Assembly (NCBI GenBank): GCA_964641415.1
Contig: CAZXMW010000001.1
Coordinates: 299,831 to 363,830, forward strand
From: JAHECW01 sp964641415
GTDB lineage: Bacteria > Acidobacteriota > Thermoanaerobaculia > Thermoanaerobaculales > Sulfomarinibacteraceae
Length of the DNA: 64,000 bases
Reading direction: 5' to 3'
Position 1 is the stretch's first letter. Each line of letters opens with the position of its first letter. Both the position numbers and the translations under genes were made by a program. The notes beneath the pieces are model-generated. The model searched no databases. It saw nothing but the letters and a program-made list of their open reading frames with translations, and was not told the DNA's origin. Shown in pieces: positions 18,401-27,135 of the stretch.

Positions 18401-19879
18401 CTACTCGGTCAAAGGCTCGAGCGTCATGGGATCCCGGAGCGGCAGCTCGGTGATCTCCCCGAAGGCGGAGAGGCTGGCATCGTGGTCCGGGTGGCCCTGC
18501 TTGATCTCGGCGATGTTGCCGACCACCAGAACCACCATCTTCTCCGGGTGAATCTTGTCGGCGAAGGCGTTTTTCACGTCCTCGGCGGTGACCGCCGCAA
18601 CCCGGTCCCGATAGCTCGTCCAGTACGAGTGCGGCCGGCCGAGCAGCTCGTCCACGGCGAACACCGACACGGTCTGCGCGGCCGAGCTGAAGTTCTTCGG
18701 AAAGGTCTCGACGAACTGGTTCTTCGACACCTCGAGCTCTTCGGCGTTCACAGGTTCCGTCCGCATGCCCGCGAGGATCTCGAAGCCGAGCTCGGCAGCA
18801 TAGGCGCAGGTCGACGACTTGGACTGGAAGGACCCTCGGAAGGTGCCGGGGTAGGAGGTCGGGAAGCCGAGCCCGGAGTAGGCGGAGTAGGCGAGGCCCT
18901 CGTCGGAGCGGATGGTCTTCATCATCCGCGCCGTGAAGCCGCCACCTCCGAGAATGTCGTTGCCGACCATCAGCGCGAACTGACCCGGGTCGCCGAGCCG
19001 GTAGCCCAGGTGGCCGAAGCTGACCCGTCCCTGGTTGACGTCCGGCTTGTCGATGACATAGACGCCGGGCCGGGGCTTGTGGTCGGGTTGCGGCACCTCG
19101 GGCAGCGGCTCATCGAGCTTCGGCAGCGTGCCGATGGTGGTTTCGAGCAGCTCGGTGATCGCCGGTCGCTCGAAGTCGCCGGAGACCGCCACCACGATGT
19201 TGTCGGCGCGGACCAGCGAGGTCACGAAGTCACGGGCTTGATCCGGGGTCAGCCCCTCGACCGACGCCCGGGTCGGCAGCCGGTTGAGGAAATACCCGTC
19301 GCCGTAGATCAATCGTCTCCACTCGCGCCCTTCGATGCTCGCGCTGTTGTCGTTGCGCTTCTTCATGTCCTGGACGAGGTCGTCCTTGGCTTTGGCGAAT
19401 CGATCCTCCTGAAAGCGCGGCTCGGTCAGGACGTCCATCATGAGGGACATGGCGGCCTCGAGATCCTTCGACATCACGTTGAGGCCCACCGATCCGGTCA
19501 CGTCGCCGATGTTGACCGACAGGATGGCGGCTAAAAAGTCGAGCTCCTCGTCGAGCTCGCTCGCGGAGCGCTCGCCGGCGCCGCCGGTCCGCCAGACCTC
19601 GTCGGCGATGGTGTCGAGGCCCTCCCGGCCCGCCGGGAGCAGGTAGCCCCCGCCGCGGAAGTAGACCGCGACGTTGACCAGCGGAAGAGAATCATCCTGG
19701 AGGGCATAGACCGGGGTTCCGTTGTCGAGCTCGAATCGCAGCTCCTCGGCGTCCGGGATCTGCCAGTCGACGGAACCGAAGACGAGCTCCTCGGGTCGTG
19801 TGGGAATGTCGCCGTCGGCCGCGGTGGCGGCACTGGCGGTGACGAGAACGGCGGTGACGATGATCAGCATTCGGCGCAT
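18401..19879 (-). CDS. M16 peptidase-like subunit lacking the zinc motif
   Basis: A 492-residue periplasmic protein with the M16 (pitrilysin/insulinase) fold. The signal peptide is MRRMLIIVTAVLVTASAATA. Where active members carry HxxEH, this protein has GREGLDTIADEVWRTGG, so the zinc ligands are gone. The C-terminal half keeps family features such as NDILGGGGFTARMMKTIRSDEGLAYS, which bind substrate in paired M16B enzymes. It starts 1 nt after the stop of the active gene at 19881, with GGAGGAG upstream. The likely role is the non-catalytic half of a heterodimeric peptidase, as in other bacterial pairs. Confidence 0.9.
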   Translation of the reverse strand: MRRMLIIVTAVLVTASAATAADGDIPTRPEELVFGSVDWQIPDAEELRFELDNGTPVYALQDDSLPLVNVAVYFRGGGYLLPAGREGLDTIADEVWRTGGAGERSASELDEELDFLAAILSVNIGDVTGSVGLNVMSKDLEAAMSLMMDVLTEPRFQEDRFAKAKDDLVQDMKKRNDNSASIEGREWRRLIYGDGYFLNRLPTRASVEGLTPDQARDFVTSLVRADNIVVAVSGDFERPAITELLETTIGTLPKLDEPLPEVPQPDHKPRPGVYVIDKPDVNQGRVSFGHLGYRLGDPGQFALMVGNDILGGGGFTARMMKTIRSDEGLAYSAYSGLGFPTSYPGTFRGSFQSKSSTCAYAAELGFEILAGMRTEPVNAEELEVSKNQFVETFPKNFSSAAQTVSVFAVDELLGRPHSYWTSYRDRVAAVTAEDVKNAFADKIHPEKMVVLVVGNIAEIKQGHPDHDASLSAFGEITELPLRDPMTLEPLTE

Positions 19880-19880
19880 G

Positions 19881-21644
19881 TCACTCCTCCTCCCCGGCCG
19901 AAACCGAGAGCGCGGCGAGCCGCGCCTTGGCCCGCGCCGCGATGAGCTCCAGGGCAGGCCGGAAGTCAGGCGGCGCCTGGTCCAGCATTGACTGGATCTG
20001 GTCGAGCATCGCCTTGAGCTGAGCCGGGTCGGTCATGGTGTTGATCTGGGCCAGGGCCTGCTTCGCCATGGTCTTGGGCTGGCCGGACAGGGCTGCGAGG
20101 TCCGGGTCCTCCTCGGAGCCTTCCTTGCGGAAGTACCAGAGCGCGTTCTTGCCGGTGTCGGGGAAGTAGGTCTGCGCGACCCGCATCACGTCCTCGGCGG
20201 TGACCGCCTGGACCTCGGCCGGAGAGGTGTTGATGTAATCCCAGTCGCCGAGCACGTCGTAGAACAGGAGCTGGAGCAGGAGGAAGAAGTTGGACTGGAG
20301 CCGCCGGAACGAGTTGGCGAGGTTCTGGTTCTTGACCTTGGCCAGCTCGCGGTCGGCGACCGGCTCTTCCTTGAGCCGTTCGATCTCTCCAAGCAACGCG
20401 GCCTCGGCCTCCTCGTGGCTCACGCCGTCGGCGAGCTCGGCGCCGACCTCGACGCTGCCGGCGTACTTCTGGGCCGAGAAGTAGGCGTAGGGCTCGCCGC
20501 TCGCGATGGTCTCCTGCTCGACCAGCGCCTTGTACAGCCGGCCGGTCCGGCCGCTCAGGACATCGGTCATCACGTCCAGAGCGAAGCTGTCCTTGTGGAC
20601 GAAGGGCACCGCGTGCCAGCGGATCTGGACCGACGGGTTGGTGTCGGCGACGGCAGTCATCCGACGCTCCTGGAGCTGCTCGATCTCCTCGGTGACGACC
20701 TCAGGAGGCGGATTTTCACCGCGCGGGATGCGCTCGAAGTACCTCTTCGCCAGTGCGATGGCCTCATCAGTGTCGAAGTCGCCAACCAGCGCGGCGGTGA
20801 TGTTGTTCGGCGCGTAGTAGGTTTCGAAGAAGGCCTGAGCCTGGGCGCGGCCGATGGACTCGACGTCGGACGGCCAGCCGATGACCGGGTGGTGGTAGGG
20901 GATCGAGCCCCAGAACATGGAGTCGAACTGCTCCTCGAACTTGGCGGTCGGGCTCGACTCGACCCTCAGACGCCGCTCCTCGCGGACCACGTCGCGCTCG
21001 GAGTAGAACTCGCGGAAGACCGCGTTGGCGAGCCGGTCGGACTCCATCCAGAACCACAGCTCGAGCTTGTTCGACGGCACGTCGATAAAGTAGACCGTGG
21101 CGTCCGAGTTGGTCCCCGCGTTGAGCCCCGAAGCGCCCCGCGCGGTGTAGATCTTGTCATACTCGTTGTTGACGATATAGGCCCGCTGGGCCTCCTGGAG
21201 CTCCTTCATGCGCTGCCGCAGCTCACCGAGCCGCGGCGTCTGGTTGTCGGGCAGGTAGATGCTGCCGGTGACCTCTCCGCGGCGTTTGGCCGCGCGCAGA
21301 GCCGTGTACTCGAGCTCCATCTCTTCCCGAACCTCGTCGAGCTGGTCCATGATCTCCATCTCGGCCTCGTAATCAGTGGTCCCGATGGTGCTGGAGCCCT
21401 TGAACATCATGTGCTCGAAAAGATGGGCGATCCCGGTGATGCCGTAGTCTTCGTTGACCGAGCCGACGTGGGCGGCCCACCCTGCGGCGACGCGGGGTGA
21501 GTCCCGGCGCTCGACCAGGAGCAGGGTCATCCCGTTGTCCAGGGTGACCTCGGTGACCGGCACGTTGGCCTCCTGCGCCGACGCCGCCACGCCGGACAGG
21601 ACGAGGATCGCGACCAGGGCGAACGACACGAATCTCAGCTTCAT
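19881..21644 (-). CDS. M16 family zinc peptidase, catalytic subunit
   Basis: A 587-residue exported peptidase. The signal peptide is MKLRFVSFALVAILVLSGVAASAQ. The inverted zinc motif is HLFEH in GIAHLFEHMMFKGS, and the downstream glutamate ligand lies in YSERDVVREERRL. Between them sits an extra charged, probably coiled-coil stretch of about 50 residues (MDQLDEVREEMELEYTALRA onward), longer than in typical M16B members. The C-terminal extension is Ala/Glu-rich. AAAGGA precedes the ATG at 21644, and longer readings would precede the signal peptide. It is translated with the inactive partner downstream. Confidence 0.92.
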   Translation of the reverse strand: MKLRFVSFALVAILVLSGVAASAQEANVPVTEVTLDNGMTLLLVERRDSPRVAAGWAAHVGSVNEDYGITGIAHLFEHMMFKGSSTIGTTDYEAEMEIMDQLDEVREEMELEYTALRAAKRRGEVTGSIYLPDNQTPRLGELRQRMKELQEAQRAYIVNNEYDKIYTARGASGLNAGTNSDATVYFIDVPSNKLELWFWMESDRLANAVFREFYSERDVVREERRLRVESSPTAKFEEQFDSMFWGSIPYHHPVIGWPSDVESIGRAQAQAFFETYYAPNNITAALVGDFDTDEAIALAKRYFERIPRGENPPPEVVTEEIEQLQERRMTAVADTNPSVQIRWHAVPFVHKDSFALDVMTDVLSGRTGRLYKALVEQETIASGEPYAYFSAQKYAGSVEVGAELADGVSHEEAEAALLGEIERLKEEPVADRELAKVKNQNLANSFRRLQSNFFLLLQLLFYDVLGDWDYINTSPAEVQAVTAEDVMRVAQTYFPDTGKNALWYFRKEGSEEDPDLAALSGQPKTMAKQALAQINTMTDPAQLKAMLDQIQSMLDQAPPDFRPALELIAARAKARLAALSVSAGEEE

Positions 21645-21743
21645 TTTGTGGTCCTTTCCGATCGTTGATCGGCGGGTCGCCGCGGACCGACGAGGCTGTC
21701 TCGCCCGTTCAGGTTGCGCCGGAGGCCGCGGACTCCGCATCAT

Positions 21744-21749
21744 CTTATA
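21744..21749 (-). promoter_or_regulatory. -10 box of the M16 operon
   Basis: TATAAG (within TATAAGAT), read leftward, would give a leader of about 90 nt before the ATG at 21644. The -35 box is weak. Confidence 0.45.
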
Positions 21750-21834
21750 CGAGCGACGATTCGCTGGGTTCCTGTTCCACCGACGGCGCGACCGGAGACC
21801 GGTCGGGGAGGCGGCTGCCGGGGGTCGTGTCGGG

Positions 21835-21840
21835 TAGAAT
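21835..21840 (+). promoter_or_regulatory. -10 box of coaX-pgsA
   Basis: TAGAAT about 85 nt before the GTG start of coaX. No clear -35 box. Confidence 0.4.
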
Positions 21841-21924
21841 GTCAGCGCGCTCGGGCCGGACGCCCACGGGCCTGGAGATCGAGTGGCGTCGAGGTCGCGA
21901 GTGAACGGGCAGTGTGGAGGACTC

Positions 21925-22722
21925 GTGGGCGACCTGCTTCTGGCCCTCGACGTGGGCAATACGAACACGGTGGTCGGTCTGTTCGCCGGGACCGACCTGC
22001 GATCCGATTGGCGCCTGACCACCCGGGCCGAGCGCACCGCAGACGAGATCGGGATGTGGCTGCGGCAGCTGCTCCAGTGGGAGGGCGTTGCCCCCGCCGA
22101 CCTTCTCGGAGTGGCGATCGCGTCGGTGGTCCCGCCCATGGAACCGCGTCTGCAGGAGGGGATTCAACGCTTTCTAGACCAGACGCCGTTTTTCGTCGAG
22201 CCGGGGATCCGGACCGGGATGCCGCTGCGCGTCGACGCCCCCCAGGAGCTCGGCGCGGATCGCCTGTGCGACGCCGTCGCCGCCTACGCCGGGCACGGTG
22301 GACCGTGCGTGGTGATCGACTTCGGCACCGCGGTGACCTGGGAGGTCGTGTCGGCGGCCGGGGAGTATCTCGGCGGCGCCATTGCTCCGGGACCGGGGAT
22401 CACCGCCGATGCGCTCGGTGGCCGCACCGCGAAGCTGCCCCGGGTCGCCATGTCGGCGCCCCCGAGGGTGATCGGAAAGGGCACCGTCGACAGCATCCAG
22501 AGCGGCCTGTTCTACGGCTACCTCGGCCTGGTCGAGGGAGTGACCCGTCGAATCGTCGACGAGCTCGGCGCCGCCACCGTCATCGCGACCGGCGGCTTCG
22601 CCCCGGTGTTCGCGGGGCACGCACCGTTCATCGACCACGTCGAGACCGACCTCACCCTGCATGGCCTGCGCATGTTGTGGGGGAAGAACCGGGAGACGGC
22701 GCGGCGCCAGGGAGGGTCATGA
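21925..22722 (+). CDS. coaX: Type III pantothenate kinase
   Basis: A 265-residue ASKHA-fold kinase catalysing the first step of coenzyme A synthesis. The phosphate-binding start LALDVGNTNTVVGLF, the pantothenate-site GADRLCDAVAAYAGH and VIDFGTAVTWEVV are all present, as is IAPGPGITADAL. The GTG at 21925 has GGAGG 4 nt upstream, and the protein begins directly at the conserved strand; upstream in-frame codons add unrelated residues. The last 4 nt overlap pgsA (ATGA). The length agrees with CoaX from other phyla (about 255). Confidence 0.93.
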   Translation: MGDLLLALDVGNTNTVVGLFAGTDLRSDWRLTTRAERTADEIGMWLRQLLQWEGVAPADLLGVAIASVVPPMEPRLQEGIQRFLDQTPFFVEPGIRTGMPLRVDAPQELGADRLCDAVAAYAGHGGPCVVIDFGTAVTWEVVSAAGEYLGGAIAPGPGITADALGGRTAKLPRVAMSAPPRVIGKGTVDSIQSGLFYGYLGLVEGVTRRIVDELGAATVIATGGFAPVFAGHAPFIDHVETDLTLHGLRMLWGKNRETARRQGGS

Positions 22723-23399
22723 GCGAAATGTCGAGCTCCTCGCGGCGTCGGGACCGAATCCGGAATCGAGTCGAGGACAAGCTCCGACCCCTGACCCTTC
22801 CCAACTTCCTGACCTTTCTCCGCATGGCCATGGTGCCGTTCTTCGTGCTCGCGGTCTTCGCCCACGACTTCAGGCTGGCGGTCGGGATCTTCGTGCTGTC
22901 CGGCGTCACCGACGTGCTGGACGGTTGGATCGCGCGGACCTTCGACCTGAAATCGAGGATGGGCGCGCTGCTCGACCCGCTCGCCGACAAGATCCTGCTC
23001 ACCGCCGGGTACATCTCGCTCGCCATTCCCCACGGGCAGGCCGTTGTGATTCCGCTGTGGCTCGCTCTGCTCACCCTGTTTCGCGACTTCATGATCATGG
23101 TCATGGCCTTCGTGTTCTACATGTTCGAGAACGTCAAGAGCTTTCCACCGACAGTTTCCGGCAAGCTGACGACGGCCGTGCACGTGGTGACGGTGAGCCT
23201 CGTGCTGCTGGCCAATGTGACGTCGATTCCCGGCGTTGCCCTCCGGGTCTGTTTCTCCGTCGCCTTCGGGCTGGTCATCGTGTCCGGCTTCGACTACATC
23301 TACCGGACCAGCCGGGCGATCGAGACCGAGCGCCAGACGAGACTCGGCAACGCCGCCGACGATGTCGAATGGGACGAGCTCGGCGACCGACGACGCTGA
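22719..23399 (+). CDS. pgsA: CDP-alcohol phosphatidyltransferase (PgsA-like)
   Basis: A 226-residue inner-membrane enzyme that swaps CMP for an alcohol, most likely making phosphatidylglycerol-phosphate. The CDP-alcohol motif is complete: DVLDGWIAR then GALLDPLADK, with four acidic metal ligands. Several transmembrane helices follow. The basic N-terminal tail SRRRDRIRNRVEDKL is cytoplasmic. The ATG at 22719 overlaps the coaX stop and has GGAGGG upstream. PgsA fits best by length and the start LPNFLTFLRMAMVP; a cardiolipin-synthase-type relative is the alternative. Confidence 0.85.
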   Translation: MSEMSSSSRRRDRIRNRVEDKLRPLTLPNFLTFLRMAMVPFFVLAVFAHDFRLAVGIFVLSGVTDVLDGWIARTFDLKSRMGALLDPLADKILLTAGYISLAIPHGQAVVIPLWLALLTLFRDFMIMVMAFVFYMFENVKSFPPTVSGKLTTAVHVVTVSLVLLANVTSIPGVALRVCFSVAFGLVIVSGFDYIYRTSRAIETERQTRLGNAADDVEWDELGDRRR

Positions 23400-23403
23400 T
23401 CGC

Positions 23404-23507
23404 GAGTTCTCATTTTTTGGTGTTGAGTTTTGAGTTACCATCGCAGTGCAATTCCATCGCGGAAGAAGCCATGTGCGATGTAACTCAAAACTAAAAACGA
23501 AGAACTC
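23404..23507. repeat. AT-rich inverted-repeat element (TTTTGAG family), second copy
   Basis: The outer arms are GAGTTCT/AGAACTC. The inner arms AGTTTTGAGTTACCATCGCA (23426-23445) and TGCGATGTAACTCAAAACT (23474-23492) pair along almost their whole length. It shares TTTTGAGTT, CCATCGCA and ATTCCAT with the element at 9032. It lies between convergent pgsA and ackA and may terminate both. Confidence 0.65.
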
Positions 23508-23511
23508 AAAA

Positions 23512-24771
23512 CTACGACGTGATGGTTTCCGGCGGCTCGAAGGTCGGCATGATGTCGTTGAGCACTCTGACGACGTCGCGGGCGATGGTCTTTTCTTCGT
23601 TGGTCGGCACGACCAGGGTCTTGACTCGTGACGCCTCGGTTGTGATCTCGCCCTCGCCGCCGCAAAGCGCGGCGTTGGCCGTGCGGTCGAGCTCGATTCC
23701 CATGAAGTCGAGGCCGTCGAGGACCCACTCGCGGACCTCCGGAGCGTTCTCGCCGATCCCGCCGGTGAAGAACACGGCGTCGACTCCGCCCATGGCGGCG
23801 GCGTAGGCGCCGATGTACTTCCTGACCCGGTAGCAGAACATCCGGAAGGCGACGTCTGCGCGCTGGTGGCCGCCGGCGCGGGCCTCGATGAGCTCGCGCA
23901 TGTCCGACGAGACGCCGGATACCCCGTACAGGCCGGAGTGCTTGTTCATCATGGTGTTGATCTGGTGCAGGGTCATCTCCTCCATGGCCATGAGCCACGG
24001 GACGACGGCCGGGTCCATGTCTCCGGTCCGGGTTCCCATCAGCAGGCCCTCGAGCGGGGTGAAGCCCATGGAGGTGTCGACAGACCTGCCGTGGTCGATC
24101 GCGGCCAGCGAGCAGCCGTTGCCCAGGTGAACCGTGATGAGCGTGCGCTCGTCCTTCTCCCACCCGAGGATCTGGCAACCGCGGAAGGCGACATAGCGAT
24201 GCGAGGTGCCGTGGAATCCGTACTTGCGCAGGTGGTGCTTGCGATACAGCTGAAACGGGATGCCGTAGAGGAATGCGTGCGGCGGCATGGTCTGGTGGAA
24301 GGCCGTGTCGAAGACCGCGATGTGCGGCACGTCGGGCAGCGCGGCGTGTGCGGCGTGGTAGCCGCGCAGATTGGGCGGGTTGTGGAGCGGCGCGAGCACC
24401 GAGCACTCCTCGATCTGCTGCACCACCTCCGGCGTCATGACGACCGACGACGCAAACGCCTCGCCGCCGTGGACGACCCGGTGACCCACCGCATCGACGT
24501 CGGTGACGTCGTCGAGGATTCCGACCTCGGAGTCGGTGAGAATCCGCAGCACCCATTCGATGGCGGCTCGGTGCTCGAGGATCTCCCGGTAGTCGGAGTA
24601 GGGCTTCCGTCCGGCGACGTTGAGCACGAGCCGCGAGTCGTCGAGCCCGATCTTCTCGACCAGCCCGGTGGCCAGGGTCCGGTCCTCGTGGGCGTTCATC
24701 CGTTCCAGGTCGGTCTCGATGACCTGGAACTTGACCGACGAGGAGCCGCTGTTGAGCACGAGGATCTTCAT
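23512..24771 (-). CDS. ackA: Acetate kinase
   Basis: A 419-residue ASKHA kinase interconverting acetate + ATP and acetyl-phosphate. Signatures present: ILVLNSGSSSVKF at the N-terminus (phosphate 1), the substrate His/Arg region VGHRVVHGGE, FDTAFHQTMPP, YGFHGTSHRYVA, HLGNGCSLAAI, and FTGGIGENAPEVRE near the C-terminus. The ATG at 24771 begins the conserved first strand. It lies 23 nt after the 3-hydroxyacyl-CoA dehydrogenase gene, so both are probably one transcript. No phosphotransacetylase is nearby. Confidence 0.96.
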   Translation of the reverse strand: MKILVLNSGSSSVKFQVIETDLERMNAHEDRTLATGLVEKIGLDDSRLVLNVAGRKPYSDYREILEHRAAIEWVLRILTDSEVGILDDVTDVDAVGHRVVHGGEAFASSVVMTPEVVQQIEECSVLAPLHNPPNLRGYHAAHAALPDVPHIAVFDTAFHQTMPPHAFLYGIPFQLYRKHHLRKYGFHGTSHRYVAFRGCQILGWEKDERTLITVHLGNGCSLAAIDHGRSVDTSMGFTPLEGLLMGTRTGDMDPAVVPWLMAMEEMTLHQINTMMNKHSGLYGVSGVSSDMRELIEARAGGHQRADVAFRMFCYRVRKYIGAYAAAMGGVDAVFFTGGIGENAPEVREWVLDGLDFMGIELDRTANAALCGGEGEITTEASRVKTLVVPTNEEKTIARDVVRVLNDIMPTFEPPETITS

Positions 24772-24794
24772 CGCTGTCTCTCCGATATGTCGGG

Positions 24795-25703
24795 CTAGCC
24801 GAGGCGGGGCCGGTCGTCGGGAAGCCGGTCGGTCCGGTGGCGATCCTCGTCGTAGGTGAAGAATCCCTGCCCGGTCTTGGCGCCGTGCAGACCGGCGCGG
24901 ACCAGCCGTTTGAGCATCGGACACGGCCGGAAGCGGGGCTCGCCGGACTCCGAGTGCAGGTGCTGCATCCAGTTGAGCACCCGGTCGAGGCCGGTGCGGT
25001 CGGCCCACTCGAGGGGACCCATGGTGAAGTTGTACCCGAGCTTGATGGCGAGGTCGACCTCGGCGGCGTCGGCAACTCCCTCCATGACCGTGTGCATCGC
25101 CTCGTTGACCAGCGGCAGGACGACGCGGGTGGTCACGAAGCCGGGCATCTCGAAGACCTTGATCGGAACCTTGCCGAGCAGGCGGGCGAAGGTCACGGCG
25201 CGCTCGTAGACCTCGTCGGTGGTCAGCTGTCCGCGCACCACCTCGACGACCCGGGTCGTGGTCACCGGATACAGGAAGTGCATGCCCACGATCCGCTCCG
25301 GGCAGGAGTTCTGCGCGGCGAGCTCGGTGATCGACAGGGTCGAGGTGTTGATGACGATCGGGTGGTCCTCGGGCATTCTCCGGTCGAGCTCGCGCAGAAT
25401 CCGCCGTTTGAGGCCGAAGTCCTCCTGGACCGTCTCGATCGCCAGATCGCAGTCGGAGGCGCAGTCGAACTGGGTCACCCATCGGATCCGGGACAGAATC
25501 GCCTTCTTCTCCGAGTTGGTCAGGCTGAACCGCTCGATCTCATGGTCGAGGGCTTCCTCCAGCTCCAGGCGGGCCGTGTCCACGGTGTCGTTGGAGACCT
25601 CTTTGAGACAGACGTTGAGGCCCTCCTGAGCCACCTTGGTGGCAATGGACCGGCCCATCATGCCGCCGCCGATGATCGCGACGTTGTGCAGTTCCCAGCT
25701 CAT
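24795..25703 (-). CDS. 3-hydroxyacyl-CoA dehydrogenase (3-hydroxybutyryl-CoA dehydrogenase type)
   Basis: A 302-residue NAD-dependent oxidoreductase of fatty-acid/butyrate metabolism. The Rossmann motif is VAIIGGGMMGRSIA. The catalytic His lies in GMHFLYPVTTTRVVEVV with its partner Glu, and the 3HCDH C-terminal domain includes LVNEAMHTVMEGVADAAEVDLAIKLGYNFTMGPLEWAD. The ATG at 25703 starts the Rossmann strand after a few residues. A TACACT box (extended TGG) ends 8 nt upstream, so the leader is nil or 1 nt. It is followed by ackA, which links acyl-CoA oxidation with acetate. Confidence 0.9.
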   Translation of the reverse strand: MSWELHNVAIIGGGMMGRSIATKVAQEGLNVCLKEVSNDTVDTARLELEEALDHEIERFSLTNSEKKAILSRIRWVTQFDCASDCDLAIETVQEDFGLKRRILRELDRRMPEDHPIVINTSTLSITELAAQNSCPERIVGMHFLYPVTTTRVVEVVRGQLTTDEVYERAVTFARLLGKVPIKVFEMPGFVTTRVVLPLVNEAMHTVMEGVADAAEVDLAIKLGYNFTMGPLEWADRTGLDRVLNWMQHLHSESGEPRFRPCPMLKRLVRAGLHGAKTGQGFFTYDEDRHRTDRLPDDRPRLG

Positions 25704-25711
25704 GGCCGCGG

Positions 25712-25717
25712 AGTGTA
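25712..25717 (-). promoter_or_regulatory. TACACT -10 box, 3HCDH-ackA
   Basis: The extended form TGGTACACT, read leftward, ends 8 nt before the ATG at 25703. Confidence 0.5.
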
Positions 25718-25776
25718 CCAGACGTGTCAAGACGCGGCATTCGCGTCGGTGCGAGGTCGCGCCGGCGGCGATTTTG

Positions 25777-25782
25777 TATGAT
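25777..25782 (+). promoter_or_regulatory. TATGAT -10 box, tlpA-like operon
   Basis: TATGAT lies 7 nt before an in-frame GTG (25790) and 10 nt before the ATG (25793), so either codon could be the 5' end of a leaderless mRNA. Confidence 0.5.
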
Positions 25783-25792
25783 GTGGGCCGTG

Positions 25793-26299
25793 ATGAGAGC
25801 CGTTCCGATTTTTCTGGTCGTGATCGCGCTCGCGGTCGCCGCGGGCGCGGAGGGGCTTCCCGAACCGGGGCCGCCGTTCCCCGAGGAGATCGTCTTTCGC
25901 TCTCTCGACGGCGGCGGCACCGTCAAGATATCGGCGTTCGAAGGCCGCCCAGTGCTGCTGACCTTCTGGGCGAGCTGGTGCGGCCCGTGCCGAGTCGAGC
26001 TCCCGGAGCTCGCCGAGCTGTATGCCGATCTCGCCGGCAAGGGCTTCGTGCTGATCACCGTCAACGTCGACCAAAACCCGGCCGCCGGCCAGCGGTTCCT
26101 CGACATGCTGGGGATCAGCCTGCCGGTCTACCGGCTCAACCCGATGGACACCCGCAGACTGGGCATTGACGCGCTTCCGGCCAACGTGCTGCTCGACACC
26201 GAGGGACGCTTCATCCAGGCGTACAAGGGCTACACCCCCGACATGGTCGCCGAGGTCCGCCGACTGGTGCTCGAGTTGATCGAGCGCTCCGGCGAATGA
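25793..26299 (+). CDS. TlpA-like periplasmic thiol-disulfide protein
   Basis: A 168-residue thioredoxin-fold protein exported by MRAVPIFLVVIALAVAAGAEG. The active site is the canonical FWASWCGPCRVELPEL (CxxC), and the cis-proline loop is seen in LGIDALPANVLLDTEGRF. It probably keeps periplasmic cysteines reduced, for example for cytochrome c maturation. The in-frame GTG at 25790 is an equally likely start given the -10 spacing. Its last 4 nt overlap the next gene. Compare the cysteine-less relative at 60022. Confidence 0.88.
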   Translation: MRAVPIFLVVIALAVAAGAEGLPEPGPPFPEEIVFRSLDGGGTVKISAFEGRPVLLTFWASWCGPCRVELPELAELYADLAGKGFVLITVNVDQNPAAGQRFLDMLGISLPVYRLNPMDTRRLGIDALPANVLLDTEGRFIQAYKGYTPDMVAEVRRLVLELIERSGE

Positions 26300-27135
26300 C
26301 GACGCCCGCCGTCGGTCTTCGGCGGCTGTCGGTGGCGGTTTTCGCCGGGCTGCTGTCGATCGGCTGGAGCGGCGACACGACCCTCTGGGCGGCGTGGCGC
26401 GCGGTCGGCTTTTTTCCGCCCGATCTGGCGCGCCAGGTCCGGCTCCACGACGATCGCTTCGACGCCGGAATCCGCCGAGGGCTGGCCTCGCCGCCGGCCT
26501 GGCGGGCGGCCTCGCCGGGCCGGCTCGAGGCGGCGCTCGAGGGACAGCTGCTGCACTGTGCCGCGGCGCTGCGCCGGCCGGTGCCCCTCGCCGACCTGGT
26601 CGAGGAGCTCGGGGTGCTCGCGGTTCGGGTGCTCGACGCCAACGACCCCCTGGCGGTGGTCCACGACGACTCCCTCGAGCCGACCTACGCCGGGTCGTAC
26701 CAGCGCTACGTCGACTCGGTTCGGGATCGCCTGAGGTTGGTCTACTACGGCCAGGACGCCGCGCTGATCCGCGGCGGCCGCGTCGACGGCGCCATCACGA
26801 CCATTCTCGAGCGATCCCGGATGCTCTACCCGTTCCTCGGCGACGAGTTCTACCGGACCGGATCGCTGCGCGACTGGCGTGAGATCGACGACCGCTCGGT
26901 GGCCTTCGGCGTGGCGGGTGTGTCGCTGTCCCGCGGGCTGACCGATTTCGCCAACATGGCCGCCTATGTCTGGAGCTCGGGCGGAGGCCTGGTTCCGACG
27001 CCCCGGCCGACCCCCACGGGCCACGTCGGACCGACCGTGACCCTGACCCTCGGGGGCGGCTTCCCCGACCGGAAGCGGCCCGGCAGGGGGGAGTCGGTGA
27101 TGCCGGAGACGAAGCTCGTCCTGCCGCCGCCGTGA
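26296..27135 (+). CDS. Exported protein of unknown function
   Basis: 279 residues not recognised as a named family. An N-terminal hydrophobic stretch (LSVAVFAGLLSIGWS) suggests export. The body is helical with spaced acidic and His residues (FFPPDLARQVRLHDDRFDAG, VRVLDANDPLAVVHDD), which loosely recalls zinc-dependent phospholipase C/S1 nuclease-like proteins without allowing a call. The C-terminal 60 residues are Pro/Gly/Thr-rich and probably unstructured. It overlaps the TlpA-like gene by ATGA and the methyltransferase gene by GTGA, so the three are one tightly coupled operon. That context hints at a periplasmic partner of the thioredoxin-fold protein. Confidence 0.75.
   Translation: MTTPAVGLRRLSVAVFAGLLSIGWSGDTTLWAAWRAVGFFPPDLARQVRLHDDRFDAGIRRGLASPPAWRAASPGRLEAALEGQLLHCAAALRRPVPLADLVEELGVLAVRVLDANDPLAVVHDDSLEPTYAGSYQRYVDSVRDRLRLVYYGQDAALIRGGRVDGAITTILERSRMLYPFLGDEFYRTGSLRDWREIDDRSVAFGVAGVSLSRGLTDFANMAAYVWSSGGGLVPTPRPTPTGHVGPTVTLTLGGGFPDRKRPGRGESVMPETKLVLPPP

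Noticed and set aside
19881..22139. A longer start for the catalytic M16 gene, running upstream through the coaX region.
   Set aside because: It would place 165 low-complexity residues before a clear signal peptide and cross the coaX promoter and gene start; AAAGGA before 21644 marks the real start.
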